This document shows positions 55,156 to 63,154 of a DNA stretch of 64,000 bases, piece by piece (the first letter of the stretch is position 1; every line of letters begins with the position of its first letter). Source of the stretch: Lysobacter_C viscosus (lineage in GTDB: Bacteria > Pseudomonadota > Gammaproteobacteria > Xanthomonadales > Xanthomonadaceae). Made by a program: the position numbers and the translations under genes. The stretch is taken from the NCBI RefSeq assembly GCF_046600715.1, contig NZ_JBJMAV010000008.1, forward strand, positions 1 to 64,000, given 5' to 3'. The notes beneath the pieces are model-generated. The model was given only the letters and a program-made list of their open reading frames with translations, was not told the DNA's origin and did no database searches.

Positions 55156-56784
55156 TCAGGCCGGTTCCGATTCCGCCTCGGTCACCGGCGTGGCGGTCGC
55201 CGCGGCGGCGTCGGTGGGCATCCGGATCAGGTGGTCGAAGGCACTCAGGGCGGCGGTGCTGCCGGCGCCCATGGCGACCACGATCTGCTTGTACGGAACC
55301 GTGGTGGCATCGCCCGCGGCGAACACGCCCGGTACGTTGGTCGCGCCACGCTCGTCGATCACGATCTCGCCGCGCGCCGACAGCTCGACGGCGCCCTTGA
55401 GCCACTCGGTGTTGGGCAGCAGTCCGATCTGCACGAACACGCCCTCCAGCCCGATCGTGCGCGACGCGCCAGTTTCGCGGTCCTTGACCACCAGCCCGGT
55501 GACCCGGTTGCCGTCACCCAGCACCTCGGTGCTCTGGCCGCTGAGAACGATCTCCACGTTCGGCAGGCTGCGCAGCTTGCGCTGCAGGACTTCATCGGCG
55601 CGCAGGCTGGCGTCGAACTCCACCAGGGTGACGTGGGCGACGATGCCGGCCAGGTCGATTGCGGCTTCGACGCCGGAGTTGCCGCCGCCGATCACGGCCA
55701 CGCGCTTGCCCTTGAACAGTGGGCCATCGCAGTGCGGGCAATAGGCCACGCCCTTGTTCCTGTAGACCTCTTCGCCAGGCACGCCCATCTGCCTCCAGCG
55801 TGCGCCGGTGGAGAGGATCACTGTCCTGGCCTTGAGCGTCGCGCCGTTCTCCAGCTGCAGCTCGATCAGGCCGCCCGGCGCGCGCGCGGGCAGCAGCGCG
55901 CTGGCGCGCTGCAGGTTCATGACGTCGACCTCGTACTCGCGCACGTGCTGTTCCAGCGCGACCGCGAGTTTCGGGCCTTCGGTGTACTGCACCGAGACGA
56001 AGTTCTCGATCGCCATGGTGTCGAGCACCTGACCGCCGAAGCGCTCGGCAGCGACGCCGGTGCGGATGCCCTTGCGCGCGGCGTAGATCGCCGCCGCCGC
56101 GCCGGCCGGCCCGCCGCCCACGACCAGCACGTCGAACGGTGCCTTGGCCTTGATCTGCTCGGCCGAGCGCGCGACTGCGCCGGTGTCGAGTTTCGCCAGG
56201 ATCTGCTGGACTTCCATGCGGCCGTTGCCGAACAGCTCACCGTTGAGGAACACGGTCGGCACCGCCATGACCTCGCGCGATTCCACTTCTTCCTGGAACA
56301 GCGCCCCGTCGATGGCGACGTGGGTGATGTTCGGGTTGATCGCGCTCATCGCGTTGAGCGCCTGGATGGTGTCCGGGCAGCTCTGGCAGGACAGCGACAT
56401 GTAGGTCTCGAAGCGGAACCTGCCGTCCGCCGCAGGGGCTTGCAGTGCCCGCACCTGGTCCTGCACCGCGTCGTCGATCTTCACCGGGTGCCCGCCGACC
56501 TGCAGCAGCGCGAGTACCAGCGAGGTGAACTCGTGGCCCATCGGGATTCCGGCGAAACGCACTTCCACATCCGAGCCGGGGCGAACGATCGCGAAGGACG
56601 GCCGGCGGGCATCGTCGTCGCGGCGCTCGTAGCTGACTTTCTCAGACAACGAGGCGATGTCCTTCAACAGCGACTCGAGCTCTCGCGAAGGTTCGCCCTC
56701 ATCCAGCGAAGCGATGAGCTGGATCGGCAGCTGGAGTTTTTCCAGGTAGGCGGACAGCTGGGGCTTGAGGTCGGCGTCGAGCAT
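55156..56784 (-). CDS. ahpF: Alkyl hydroperoxide reductase flavoprotein AhpF
   Basis: NADH-dependent reductase of AhpC (542 aa). The N-terminal thioredoxin-like pair has CxxC C133/C136 (SCQSC). The thioredoxin-reductase-like core has FAD 'VLVVGGGPAGAAAAIYAARKG' and C349/C352 (YCPHC). 'GVFVQIGLLPNTEW' and 'GVFAAGDAT' close the fold. ATG 56784 (MLDADLK), with GTGGAG upstream. It lies 297 bp downstream of ahpC, with a hairpin between. Confidence 0.97.
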   Translation of the reverse strand: MLDADLKPQLSAYLEKLQLPIQLIASLDEGEPSRELESLLKDIASLSEKVSYERRDDDARRPSFAIVRPGSDVEVRFAGIPMGHEFTSLVLALLQVGGHPVKIDDAVQDQVRALQAPAADGRFRFETYMSLSCQSCPDTIQALNAMSAINPNITHVAIDGALFQEEVESREVMAVPTVFLNGELFGNGRMEVQQILAKLDTGAVARSAEQIKAKAPFDVLVVGGGPAGAAAAIYAARKGIRTGVAAERFGGQVLDTMAIENFVSVQYTEGPKLAVALEQHVREYEVDVMNLQRASALLPARAPGGLIELQLENGATLKARTVILSTGARWRQMGVPGEEVYRNKGVAYCPHCDGPLFKGKRVAVIGGGNSGVEAAIDLAGIVAHVTLVEFDASLRADEVLQRKLRSLPNVEIVLSGQSTEVLGDGNRVTGLVVKDRETGASRTIGLEGVFVQIGLLPNTEWLKGAVELSARGEIVIDERGATNVPGVFAAGDATTVPYKQIVVAMGAGSTAALSAFDHLIRMPTDAAAATATPVTEAESEPA

Positions 56785-57039
56785 GGCGTGGGGCTCCACG
56801 AGGGAAGGAAGAGTAGAAAGAGGGTCCGGAGGACTGGACAGATGCGCGCCGCCGCCCCCTGGGATGGCCGGGCCGTGTACGGGAGCCGGAGGCTAAGGGC
56901 CTTGGCTGGCGCGTGCAGGCGATGGAGACGTCGCCGCGGCGAGCCGGGATGCTTGCAGGAGCGGCCGGGGCCGGGGAGGAAGCCGGGAGGGGTGTGGCCG
57001 GCGAGCCCAGGCCGCTGATGCAAGCAGCCGCAGGGATGA

Positions 57040-57061
57040 CCCGGGCGGCGGACCGCCCGGG
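57040..57061 (-). terminator. Stem-loop between ahpC and ahpF
   Basis: A perfect 9-bp stem CCCGGGCGG/CCGCCCGGG around a CGGA loop, 21 bp after the ahpC stop on the minus strand. The next bases have no U-tract. It is a likely 3'-end stabiliser or partial attenuator giving more ahpC than ahpF mRNA. The rest of the 56785–57081 gap (297 bp) shows no gene. Confidence 0.5.
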
Positions 57062-57081
57062 CTTCCGCAACCGCGGTGGCC

Positions 57082-57645
57082 TTAGATCTTGCCGACCAGG
57101 TCAAGCGACGGCTTGAGGGTCTTCTCGCCATCCTTCCACTTGGCCGGGCAGACCTCGCCGGGGTGGTTGGCGACGTAGCGCGCGGCCTTGAGCTTGCGCA
57201 GTGCTTCCTTCATGTCGCGTGCGATCGCGTTGTCGTGCACCTCGTAGGCCTTGATCATGCCCTCGGGGTTGACGATGAAGGTGCCGCGCAGGGCCAGGCC
57301 CTCCTCATCGATATGGACGCCGAACGCCTTGGTCAGCGCGTGGGTCGGGTCACCGACCAGCGGGAACTTCGCCTTGCCGACCGCCGGTGAGGTCTCGTGC
57401 CACACCTTGTGCGAGAAGTGGGTGTCGGTGGTGACGATGTAGACCTCGGCGCCGGCCTTCTGGAACTCGTCGTAGTTGTCGGCCGCGTCCTCGACTTCGG
57501 TCGGGCAGTTGAAGGTGAAGGCGGCCGGCATGAACACGATGACCGACCACTCGCCCTTCAGGGTCTCGTTGGTGACCTCGACGAACTTGCCGTTGTGGAA
57601 CGCCTGGGCCTTGAACGGCGGTACCTGGGTGTTGATCAAAGACAT
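57082..57645 (-). CDS. ahpC: Alkyl hydroperoxide reductase peroxiredoxin AhpC
   Basis: A 2-Cys peroxiredoxin that detoxifies H2O2 and organic hydroperoxides in the cytosol, reduced by AhpF. 187 aa. Peroxidatic C47 ('FTFNCPTE') and resolving C166 ('GEVCPAKW') sit one position from the E. coli numbering. AAGGAG lies 8 nt ahead of ATG 57645. Controlled by the promoter and OxyR site upstream. Confidence 0.98.
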   Translation of the reverse strand: MSLINTQVPPFKAQAFHNGKFVEVTNETLKGEWSVIVFMPAAFTFNCPTEVEDAADNYDEFQKAGAEVYIVTTDTHFSHKVWHETSPAVGKAKFPLVGDPTHALTKAFGVHIDEEGLALRGTFIVNPEGMIKAYEVHDNAIARDMKEALRKLKAARYVANHPGEVCPAKWKDGEKTLKPSLDLVGKI

Positions 57646-57691
57646 TCGCAATGACTCCTTGCATATGTGGGGGCAGGTGAAAGCTGCGGAG

Positions 57692-57720
57692 ATGATAGGC
57701 GGGGACAATCAATCATTCAA
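57692..57720 (-). promoter_or_regulatory. ahpC promoter
   Basis: On the minus strand, TTGAAT (-35, 57720–57715), a 17-nt spacer and TATCAT (-10, 57697–57692, 5/6 match) precede ahpC. The transcription start would be about 40 nt ahead of the ATG. Confidence 0.7.
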
Positions 57721-57757
57721 ATCGATTGATTGTATTGATTCGATAGACTGAATCTAT
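57721..57757 (-). promoter_or_regulatory. OxyR binding site upstream of ahpC
   Basis: Four tetrads at 7-nt spacing read ATCG, GTAT, ATAG, CTAT, matching the OxyR ATAG-N7-CTAT-N7-ATAG-N7-CTAT pattern at 14 of 16 positions, with the half-site at 57743–57757 perfect. The site directly abuts the ahpC -35 box, the geometry expected for activation by contact with RNA polymerase. Confidence 0.75.
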
Positions 57758-57845
57758 CAAAGGCGCCCTTCCGCACTCCTTAGCTGGCGCCACGGCCGTC
57801 CGGATACAAGGTCGAGCTGAGGACGGACGGGGCGCCCAGGCGGGC

Positions 57846-58718
57846 TCACTGCGCCGGCGGCGGCGGTGTCCGGGCCACGAATCCGACGATTGCATCGAGC
57901 ACCTGCGGCAGGCGCCCAGGGTCGTACAACGCCAGCAGGGGCGCGCTGTGGCCGGCGTCGGCCAGCATGAGCAACTCCGAGCGCACGCCCGCGCCGGTCA
58001 GCTTGTCGTCCATCTGCCGGCTGTCGCGCGCTTCCACCACGCGGTCGCCGGTGCCGTGGATCAGCAGGAACGGAGGCGAACGGCCGTCGACGAAATTGAT
58101 CGCCTGGGCCTGCGGCCACTGCGCGATGGGGCCGAACACCTGGCGGTACTGGCCGGTGATCTCGAAGTCGTAGGGCCCCGCCAGCCCGATGACGCCGGCA
58201 AGGTCGCCTGGCTTCATGCCTTGGCGCTCCAGGTAACGCGCGTCCGTCCCCACCAGCGCAGCGATCTGCGCACCCGCCGAATGCCCGGCGACGAACAGCC
58301 GGCCCGGATCGCCGCCATGCTCGTGGGCATTGTCACGGGTCCAGGCGACGGCGCGCGCGGCATCGTCCACGAATGCGGGGAAGCCTGCGGTCGGGAACGT
58401 CCGGTAGTCGGCGACGATCGCAAGGATGCCGTTCTGCGCAAGACGCCGTCCGATGAACCGGTACTGCGCGCGCTCGCCGCGTTGCCAGCCACCCCCGTAG
58501 AAGAACACCACGGTGGGTGCGGGTGCGTTGCCCGGCTGCGGGCCCTGGGGCCGGTAGACATCCAGGGCGAGGCCGAGGTCGGGCGCATACGTGACCGAGA
58601 CTTCCGGCGGTGCGACGTTGCGGTTGGCGAACGCGAACAGCGCGCTTTCGCAGCCGGTCGTGAGCAGGGCGGTGAGCGCCAGTGCCGAGTGGGTCAGGAC
58701 ATTGCGAACGGAAGACAT
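57846..58718 (-). CDS. Alpha/beta-hydrolase-fold esterase, lipoprotein
   Basis: A 290-aa esterase of the BD-FAE/carboxylesterase type. Lipobox TTGC (Cys22) after 'ALALTALL' predicts lipidation. The oxyanion 'YGGGWQRGER', nucleophile Ser in 'GHSAGAQ', acid Asp in 'IHGTGDRVV' and His in 'DAGHSAP' complete the triad. ATG 58718 (MSSVRNV) gives the signal peptide; no SD is seen. Substrate unknown; it is probably a periplasmic or outer-membrane esterase. Confidence 0.88.
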   Translation of the reverse strand: MSSVRNVLTHSALALTALLTTGCESALFAFANRNVAPPEVSVTYAPDLGLALDVYRPQGPQPGNAPAPTVVFFYGGGWQRGERAQYRFIGRRLAQNGILAIVADYRTFPTAGFPAFVDDAARAVAWTRDNAHEHGGDPGRLFVAGHSAGAQIAALVGTDARYLERQGMKPGDLAGVIGLAGPYDFEITGQYRQVFGPIAQWPQAQAINFVDGRSPPFLLIHGTGDRVVEARDSRQMDDKLTGAGVRSELLMLADAGHSAPLLALYDPGRLPQVLDAIVGFVARTPPPPAQ

Positions 58719-58818
58719 GCGGGAGGGGTACCAGGGAGGGATGGGACGCCTGCGTGCCGCGTACGATGCGCGCTGGCAAGGCGAGGCGTTGGAAGTGGCT
58801 GAAAGGGGATACGGCACG

Positions 58819-59643
58819 ATGGCCCGTATAGATGCGACGTTGCGTGATGCGCGCCAGCGTATCGACAGTGCCGATGCCGAAGTGCTGCTCGCGCATGCGC
58901 TGGGCCGGTCCCGCGCCTGGCTGTACGCGCATGCCGACGACGAGCTGGACGACGACGCACTGCAGCGGTTCCGGGGCTGGCTTGCGCGGCGCCAGGCCGG
59001 CGAACCGGTGGCCTACCTCATCGGTCACCGCGGGTTCTGGCGCTTCGACCTGAAGGTGTCGCCCGCCACGTTGATTCCGCGGGCGGACACCGAATGCCTT
59101 GTCGAGCTCGCGTTGGCGCGGCTCTCCACCGACACCCCAACGCGCGTGCTGGACCTGGGCACCGGCAGTGGTGCCATTGCCCTGTCCATCGCGACTGAAC
59201 GGCCGGCCGCCCGCGTCTTGGCGACCGATGCCAGCGGCGACGCGCTGTCGGTTGCGCGTGCCAATGCGAAGGCGCTGGGCGTGGCCAACGTGGCCTTCCG
59301 CCAGGGCGACTGGCTCTGCGCGGTGGCCGGCGGGCGGTTCGACCTGATCGCAAGCAACCCGCCCTACATCGCCGACGGTGACGCACACCTGGTCCAGGGC
59401 GACCTGCGCCACGAGCCGCGCAGCGCACTGGCTTCGGGCGTGGACGGACTGGATGCGATCCGCACGATCAGCCGGGACGCCCCGGCGTTCCTCGAGCCGG
59501 GTGGCTGGCTGTTGATCGAGCACGGCTGGGAGCAGGGCGAGGCGGTGCGCAGCCTTCTGACGGGTGCCGGACTGGTCGATGTCCATACCGCGCAGGACCT
59601 GGAGCAGCGTGATCGCGTGACCCTGGGTCGCCGTCCGGGCTGA
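58819..59643 (+). CDS. prmC: Peptide chain release factor N5-glutamine methyltransferase
   Basis: PrmC (HemK) methylates the GGQ glutamine of RF1 and RF2. 274 aa from ATG 58819. The N-terminal helical domain ('RQRIDSADAEVLLAHALG') and the methyltransferase 'VLDLGTGSGAIALSIA', 'ATDASGDAL' and catalytic 'NPPY' (IASNPPYIADGD) are intact. In-frame starts further up (58741) give no recognisable N-terminus. Confidence 0.95.
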   Translation: MARIDATLRDARQRIDSADAEVLLAHALGRSRAWLYAHADDELDDDALQRFRGWLARRQAGEPVAYLIGHRGFWRFDLKVSPATLIPRADTECLVELALARLSTDTPTRVLDLGTGSGAIALSIATERPAARVLATDASGDALSVARANAKALGVANVAFRQGDWLCAVAGGRFDLIASNPPYIADGDAHLVQGDLRHEPRSALASGVDGLDAIRTISRDAPAFLEPGGWLLIEHGWEQGEAVRSLLTGAGLVDVHTAQDLEQRDRVTLGRRPG

Positions 59644-59703
59644 GGCTGCCGGCGCACGAAGGCGTCGTTACACTGGCGCGCCAGCTTTCCCCGCGAGATC
59701 CCC

Positions 59704-60645
59704 ATGCGCAGCCTCTATCCCGAGATCCAGCCTTACGACATCGGCACGCTGGAGGTCGACGACCGCCACACCCTGTACTACGAGCAGTGCGGCAACCCCG
59801 AGGGCAAGCCGGTGGTGCTGCTGCACGGCGGGCCGGGCGGCGGCTGCAGCGACAAGATGCGTCGCTTCCACGACCCGGCCAAGTACCGGATCGTGCTGTT
59901 CGACCAGCGCGGCAGCGGGCGCTCGGTCCCCCACGCCGACCTGGTCGACAACACCACCTGGGACCTGGTCGAGGACATCGAGCGGCTGCGCCGCCACCTT
60001 GAAGTCGGGCGCTGGCAGGTATTCGGCGGGTCATGGGGCTCGACGCTTGCGCTGGCCTATGCCCAGGCGCACCCGGACAAGGTGAGCGAACTGGTGCTGC
60101 GCGGTATCTTCATGCTGCGCCGCTGGGAACTGGAATGGTTCTACCAGGAAGGGGCTTCACGCCTGTTCCCCGATGCCTGGGAGCATTACCTGGCGCCGAT
60201 CCCCGAGGTGGAGCGCAAGGACCTGATCGGGGCCTACCATCGCCGACTCACCTCCGCGGAGGAGTCCGTGCGGCTCGAGGCTGCGAAGGCCTGGAGCGTG
60301 TGGGAAGGCGCAACCAGTTTCCTGCACATCGATGCTGACTTCGCCAGCAGCCACGAGGACCCGCACTTCGCATTGGCATTCGCGCGCATCGAAAACCACT
60401 ACTTCGTCAATGGCGGCTTCTTCGAGTGCGACGACCAGTTGCTTCGCGACGCCGGCCGGATCGCCGAAATCCCGGGCGTGATCGTGCATGGGCGCTATGA
60501 CGTGGTGTGCCCGGTCGCCAATGCCTGGGACCTGCACAAGGCGTGGCCCAGGGCGGAACTCGTGATCACGCCCGCGTCCGGGCATTCGGCATTCGAGGCG
60601 GAGAACGTCGACGCGCTGGTGCGGGCGACGGATCGATTCGCGTAG
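59704..60645 (+). CDS. pip: Proline iminopeptidase
   Basis: Removes N-terminal proline from peptides. 313 aa alpha/beta hydrolase, S33 family. 'LLHGGPGGGCSD', 'DQRGSGRS', nucleophile Ser in 'FGGSWGSTLALAYAQ', Asp in 'VHGRYDVVCP' and His in 'ASGHSAFE' form the triad. Cytoplasmic, no signal peptide. The gene stands alone. Confidence 0.95.
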   Translation: MRSLYPEIQPYDIGTLEVDDRHTLYYEQCGNPEGKPVVLLHGGPGGGCSDKMRRFHDPAKYRIVLFDQRGSGRSVPHADLVDNTTWDLVEDIERLRRHLEVGRWQVFGGSWGSTLALAYAQAHPDKVSELVLRGIFMLRRWELEWFYQEGASRLFPDAWEHYLAPIPEVERKDLIGAYHRRLTSAEESVRLEAAKAWSVWEGATSFLHIDADFASSHEDPHFALAFARIENHYFVNGGFFECDDQLLRDAGRIAEIPGVIVHGRYDVVCPVANAWDLHKAWPRAELVITPASGHSAFEAENVDALVRATDRFA

Positions 60646-60675
60646 GCGCGTGCCGTGCCGTCCCGCACTGCAGGT

Positions 60676-60689
60676 GCGGCTTCAGCCGC
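60676..60689 (+). repeat. REP-like palindrome GCGGCT-TC-AGCCGC
   Basis: A short hairpin embedded in the context 'GCAGGTGCGGCTTCAGCCGC', which resembles REP-type intergenic palindromes of Xanthomonas, Stenotrophomonas and Pseudomonas. Confidence 0.55.
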
Positions 60690-60705
60690 GATTGCCGCAG
60701 GGCGC

Positions 60706-60817
60706 CTGCAGGAGCGAGGTAACGTGGCGGATGCCCAGCAGGGAGGCCATGTAGCTGCGGCGCCCTGGAGCCCGGAACCCGGGAACCGCGCAATCGCGAC
60801 TCGCGTCGCTCCTGCAG
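60706..60817. mobile_element. REPIN-like element bounded by 12-bp inverted repeats
   Basis: 112 bp bounded by CTGCAGGAGCGA (60706–60717) and its exact reverse complement TCGCTCCTGCAG (60806–60817). The right end includes a GCGAC/GTCGC hairpin (60796–60809). The palindrome at 60676–60689 lies just upstream. This fits a non-autonomous REP doublet moved by a RAYT transposase; none is in the window. It fills the convergent gap between pip and the NUDIX gene. Confidence 0.65.
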
Positions 60818-60875
60818 GACCGGTGGCGAAGCCGGGCAAGCGGGAAGGCGGGCCGCAACGGCACCCGGCCGGGGC

Positions 60876-61439
60876 CTACGCTGGCCCTGCCCGTGACCCG
60901 TCCGGGTTGTGTTCGATCATCCACAAGCCCGCCCACAGTTTCAGGTCCAGCTCGAACCCTTCGGCCTGCTTGCCCATGAGCCACGCCGGGGCCTGCGCCC
61001 GCGGCACTTCGTGAACGGTGATGTCCTCGCTGCCCACTCCGCCACCTTCGCCGACGCGGGTCAGGCCACGGGCACGGACGAAGGCGATGCGCTCGTTGCT
61101 CATGCCCGAGGACGTGGGTCCCACCAGCAGCACGTCCACGTGCGCGGGATGCCAGCCGGTCTCCTCGACCAGTTCGCGGCGGGCGGCATCGGCCAGTGTG
61201 TCGTGGGCATGGTCATCGCCGACCAGGCCTGCGGGCATCTCGATGGTGCGTGCCCCCAGCGGTATGCGGTACTGCTCGACGAACAGCACGGTGTCGGCCG
61301 GGGTCACCGCGATCACGATCACCGCCATGCCGTTGCCATGGGTGCGCTCGGCGTATTCCCACTGGCCCCGCCGCAGCATGCGCAGCCAGGCGCCTTCGTA
61401 GAGAAGCTCGGGGTTGGAGTCGGATGGGTCGTGGGTCAT
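60876..61439 (-). CDS. NUDIX hydrolase, ADP-ribose pyrophosphatase type
   Basis: A 187-aa NUDIX enzyme. The box is 'GLVGDDHAHDTLADAARRELVEETGW' (seen as GLVGDD and RRELVEETGWH), with 'MPAGLVGD' and 'GPTSSGMSNERIAFV', as in ADP-ribose/nucleoside-diphosphate-sugar pyrophosphatases. The exact substrate is unproven. It is preceded on its strand by a 5'-3' exonuclease gene. Confidence 0.88.
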   Translation of the reverse strand: MTHDPSDSNPELLYEGAWLRMLRRGQWEYAERTHGNGMAVIVIAVTPADTVLFVEQYRIPLGARTIEMPAGLVGDDHAHDTLADAARRELVEETGWHPAHVDVLLVGPTSSGMSNERIAFVRARGLTRVGEGGGVGSEDITVHEVPRAQAPAWLMGKQAEGFELDLKLWAGLWMIEHNPDGSRAGPA

Positions 61440-61474
61440 GCGTCGATGCTAGCGGCTTGCGGGCGGGTTCGTCG

Positions 61475-62407
61475 TCATGCGTCCAACACCGCCGCACCCG
61501 GTGGGGTGAACGCCAGGCCCGCGGTCTGGTAAAGCCGGCGCCGGGTCATCGGCCCGAACCGGAGGTGCTCGCATAGCCTTCCCAGCGCGTCGGCATCGGC
61601 ATGGCGGCGGCCAAACGTCGGGTCGCCTTCCGGCACCGGGGCATCCAACGCGATGGTCGCCAACTGCCGGCACAGCAGGGCCTGGTCGCGGTGCAGGCGC
61701 AGGCGTTCGGCGCACGCCTTGGCGCCGCGCAGGCGCAGGTAGGGGACTTCGTCCACACGCAGCAACAGGGCATCCAGCGTGCCGAAATGGGCAAGCAGGG
61801 CCGCGGCGGTCTTGGCGCCGATGCCGGGGACGCCCGGGATGTTGTCGATCGCATCACCGGTAAGGGCGAGGTAGTCGGCGATCTGGTGTGCGTGTACCCC
61901 ATGGCGCGCATGCACGCCGTCCGCGGACCAGCGCTGGTTGCGGGCGAAGTCCCATTGCTCGTCACCCTCGCCCAGCAGTTGCGAGAGGTCCTTGTCGGCC
62001 GACACGATCACTGACCGCATACCGCGACGCCGTGCGCCGTGCACAGCCGTACCGATCAGGTCGTCGGCCTCGTATTCGGGATGGGAGAGCACGGCCAGCC
62101 CCAGCGACGCCACCAGTGCCTGGCAGTGGGCGAACTGGCGCTTCAAGGCCTCGGGCGCGGGTTCGCGGTTGGCCTTGTAGGCGGGGTAGAGCGCATTGCG
62201 GAAGCACGAGTCGAGCGCTTCGTCGAACGCCACCGCCACATGCTGCGGCCTGGCCCGGTCCAGCAGTTCCATCAGGAACCGGGCGAAGCCCTGGACCGCG
62301 TTGCAGGGCCAGCCGTCGGCGTCGCTGAACTCGTCCGGCATCGAGTGCCAGGCGCGAAAGACGTAGAGGCTCGCGTCAACCAGGTAGAGCGCCGGCGCGC
62401 CGCTCAT
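61475..62407 (-). CDS. 5'-3' exonuclease/flap endonuclease (Xni/PolA-N type)
   Basis: A 310-aa stand-alone PIN-like 5' nuclease of the kind fused to DNA polymerase I in other proteins. 'LYLVDASLYVFRAWHSMP' (metal Asp), 'VAFDEALDSCFRNALYPAYKANR' (in parts), 'EADDLIGTA', 'VSADKDLSQLL', 'YLALTGDAIDNIPGVPGIGAKTAAALL' (in parts; helix-hairpin-helix) are intact. It overlaps the nitroreductase stop by 4 bp. Could be Xni (exonuclease IX), but it keeps more metal ligands than E. coli Xni. Confidence 0.88.
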   Translation of the reverse strand: MSGAPALYLVDASLYVFRAWHSMPDEFSDADGWPCNAVQGFARFLMELLDRARPQHVAVAFDEALDSCFRNALYPAYKANREPAPEALKRQFAHCQALVASLGLAVLSHPEYEADDLIGTAVHGARRRGMRSVIVSADKDLSQLLGEGDEQWDFARNQRWSADGVHARHGVHAHQIADYLALTGDAIDNIPGVPGIGAKTAAALLAHFGTLDALLLRVDEVPYLRLRGAKACAERLRLHRDQALLCRQLATIALDAPVPEGDPTFGRRHADADALGRLCEHLRFGPMTRRRLYQTAGLAFTPPGAAVLDA

Positions 62408-63030
62408 GTGCCGGTCCACGGCGTGAGCAGCGTCCGTGGATCCGGGCGGTCGCGCTCCGGCGCATCCAGGCGGGGGGTCCCGATATGGATGAAGCCGGCG
62501 ACGTGCTCGTCCGCCTCCAGCCCCAGCAAGGCCAGCACGTCCCGATCGTAGGCGGGCCAACCGGTCAGCCAGGTGGCTCCGAAGCCCAGCCCCTGGGCCG
62601 CCTGGAGCAGAGCGAAGCAGACGCAGCCGGCGGTCAGCAGGCGCTCCTGTTCGGGGATCTTCGCGTCCGGTCCCAGCCGCGCGACCACCACCAGCACCAC
62701 GGGGGCATGGCAGAAACGCGCGCGTTCCTTCTCCAGCGCCGAGGCGGCTGCGTCCGGGTCCCGGGCCAGGGCAAGCCCCGCCAGCCGTTCACCCAGCGCG
62801 TGGCGCGCCTCGCCCTGGATGGACAGGAACCGGAACGGCACACGCTTGCCATGGTCGGGAACGCGCACGGCCGAGCGCAGCATCCGCAACACCGTGGCGG
62901 AGTCCGGGCCGGGACTCGACAGCTGTTTGGCCGGTACGGACCGGCGGGCGTCCAGGGCGAGGAGCAAGGGGCCCTCGAAGGCGCCACCGGCGCGGGTCTC
63001 GGCGTCGGTATCAGGGAGTTTTGGGGACAT
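62404..63030 (-). CDS. Nitroreductase-family protein (YdjA-like)
   Basis: A 208-aa FMN-dependent oxidoreductase of the small YdjA-type. 'ALDARRSVPAKQLSSPGPD' (start-site FMN binding), 'AVRVPDHGKRVPFRFLSI', 'LLTAGCVCFALLQAAQGLGFGATWLTGW' (in parts) and 'FIHIGTPR' are typical. Substrate unknown. Coupled to the exonuclease by ATGA overlap. Confidence 0.88.
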   Translation of the reverse strand: MSPKLPDTDAETRAGGAFEGPLLLALDARRSVPAKQLSSPGPDSATVLRMLRSAVRVPDHGKRVPFRFLSIQGEARHALGERLAGLALARDPDAAASALEKERARFCHAPVVLVVVARLGPDAKIPEQERLLTAGCVCFALLQAAQGLGFGATWLTGWPAYDRDVLALLGLEADEHVAGFIHIGTPRLDAPERDRPDPRTLLTPWTGT

Positions 63031-63097
63031 CAGTCACATAATCGTCAAGCGGCCTGCTGGCTGACCCATCTTGCCACTATGCTGCAGCGTGTGTCGT

Positions 63098-63132
63098 AGG
63101 CGACGCCCAGCGTCACCCAGTCCGCGTCGCCT
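63098..63132. other. 9-bp inverted repeat in the leader of the DUF1631 gene
   Basis: AGGCGACGC (63098–63106) and GCGTCGCCT (63124–63132) with a 17-nt spacer, in the 124-bp divergent gap before GTG 63155. It may be an operator or a leader stem; nothing further identifies it. Confidence 0.4.
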
Positions 63133-63154
63133 CAGCTTCACCGGGGGATCCATC

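Noticed and set aside
57713..57895. 60-codon minus-strand frame over the ahpC control region
   Set aside because: It lies across the OxyR site and promoter, and its composition is non-coding.
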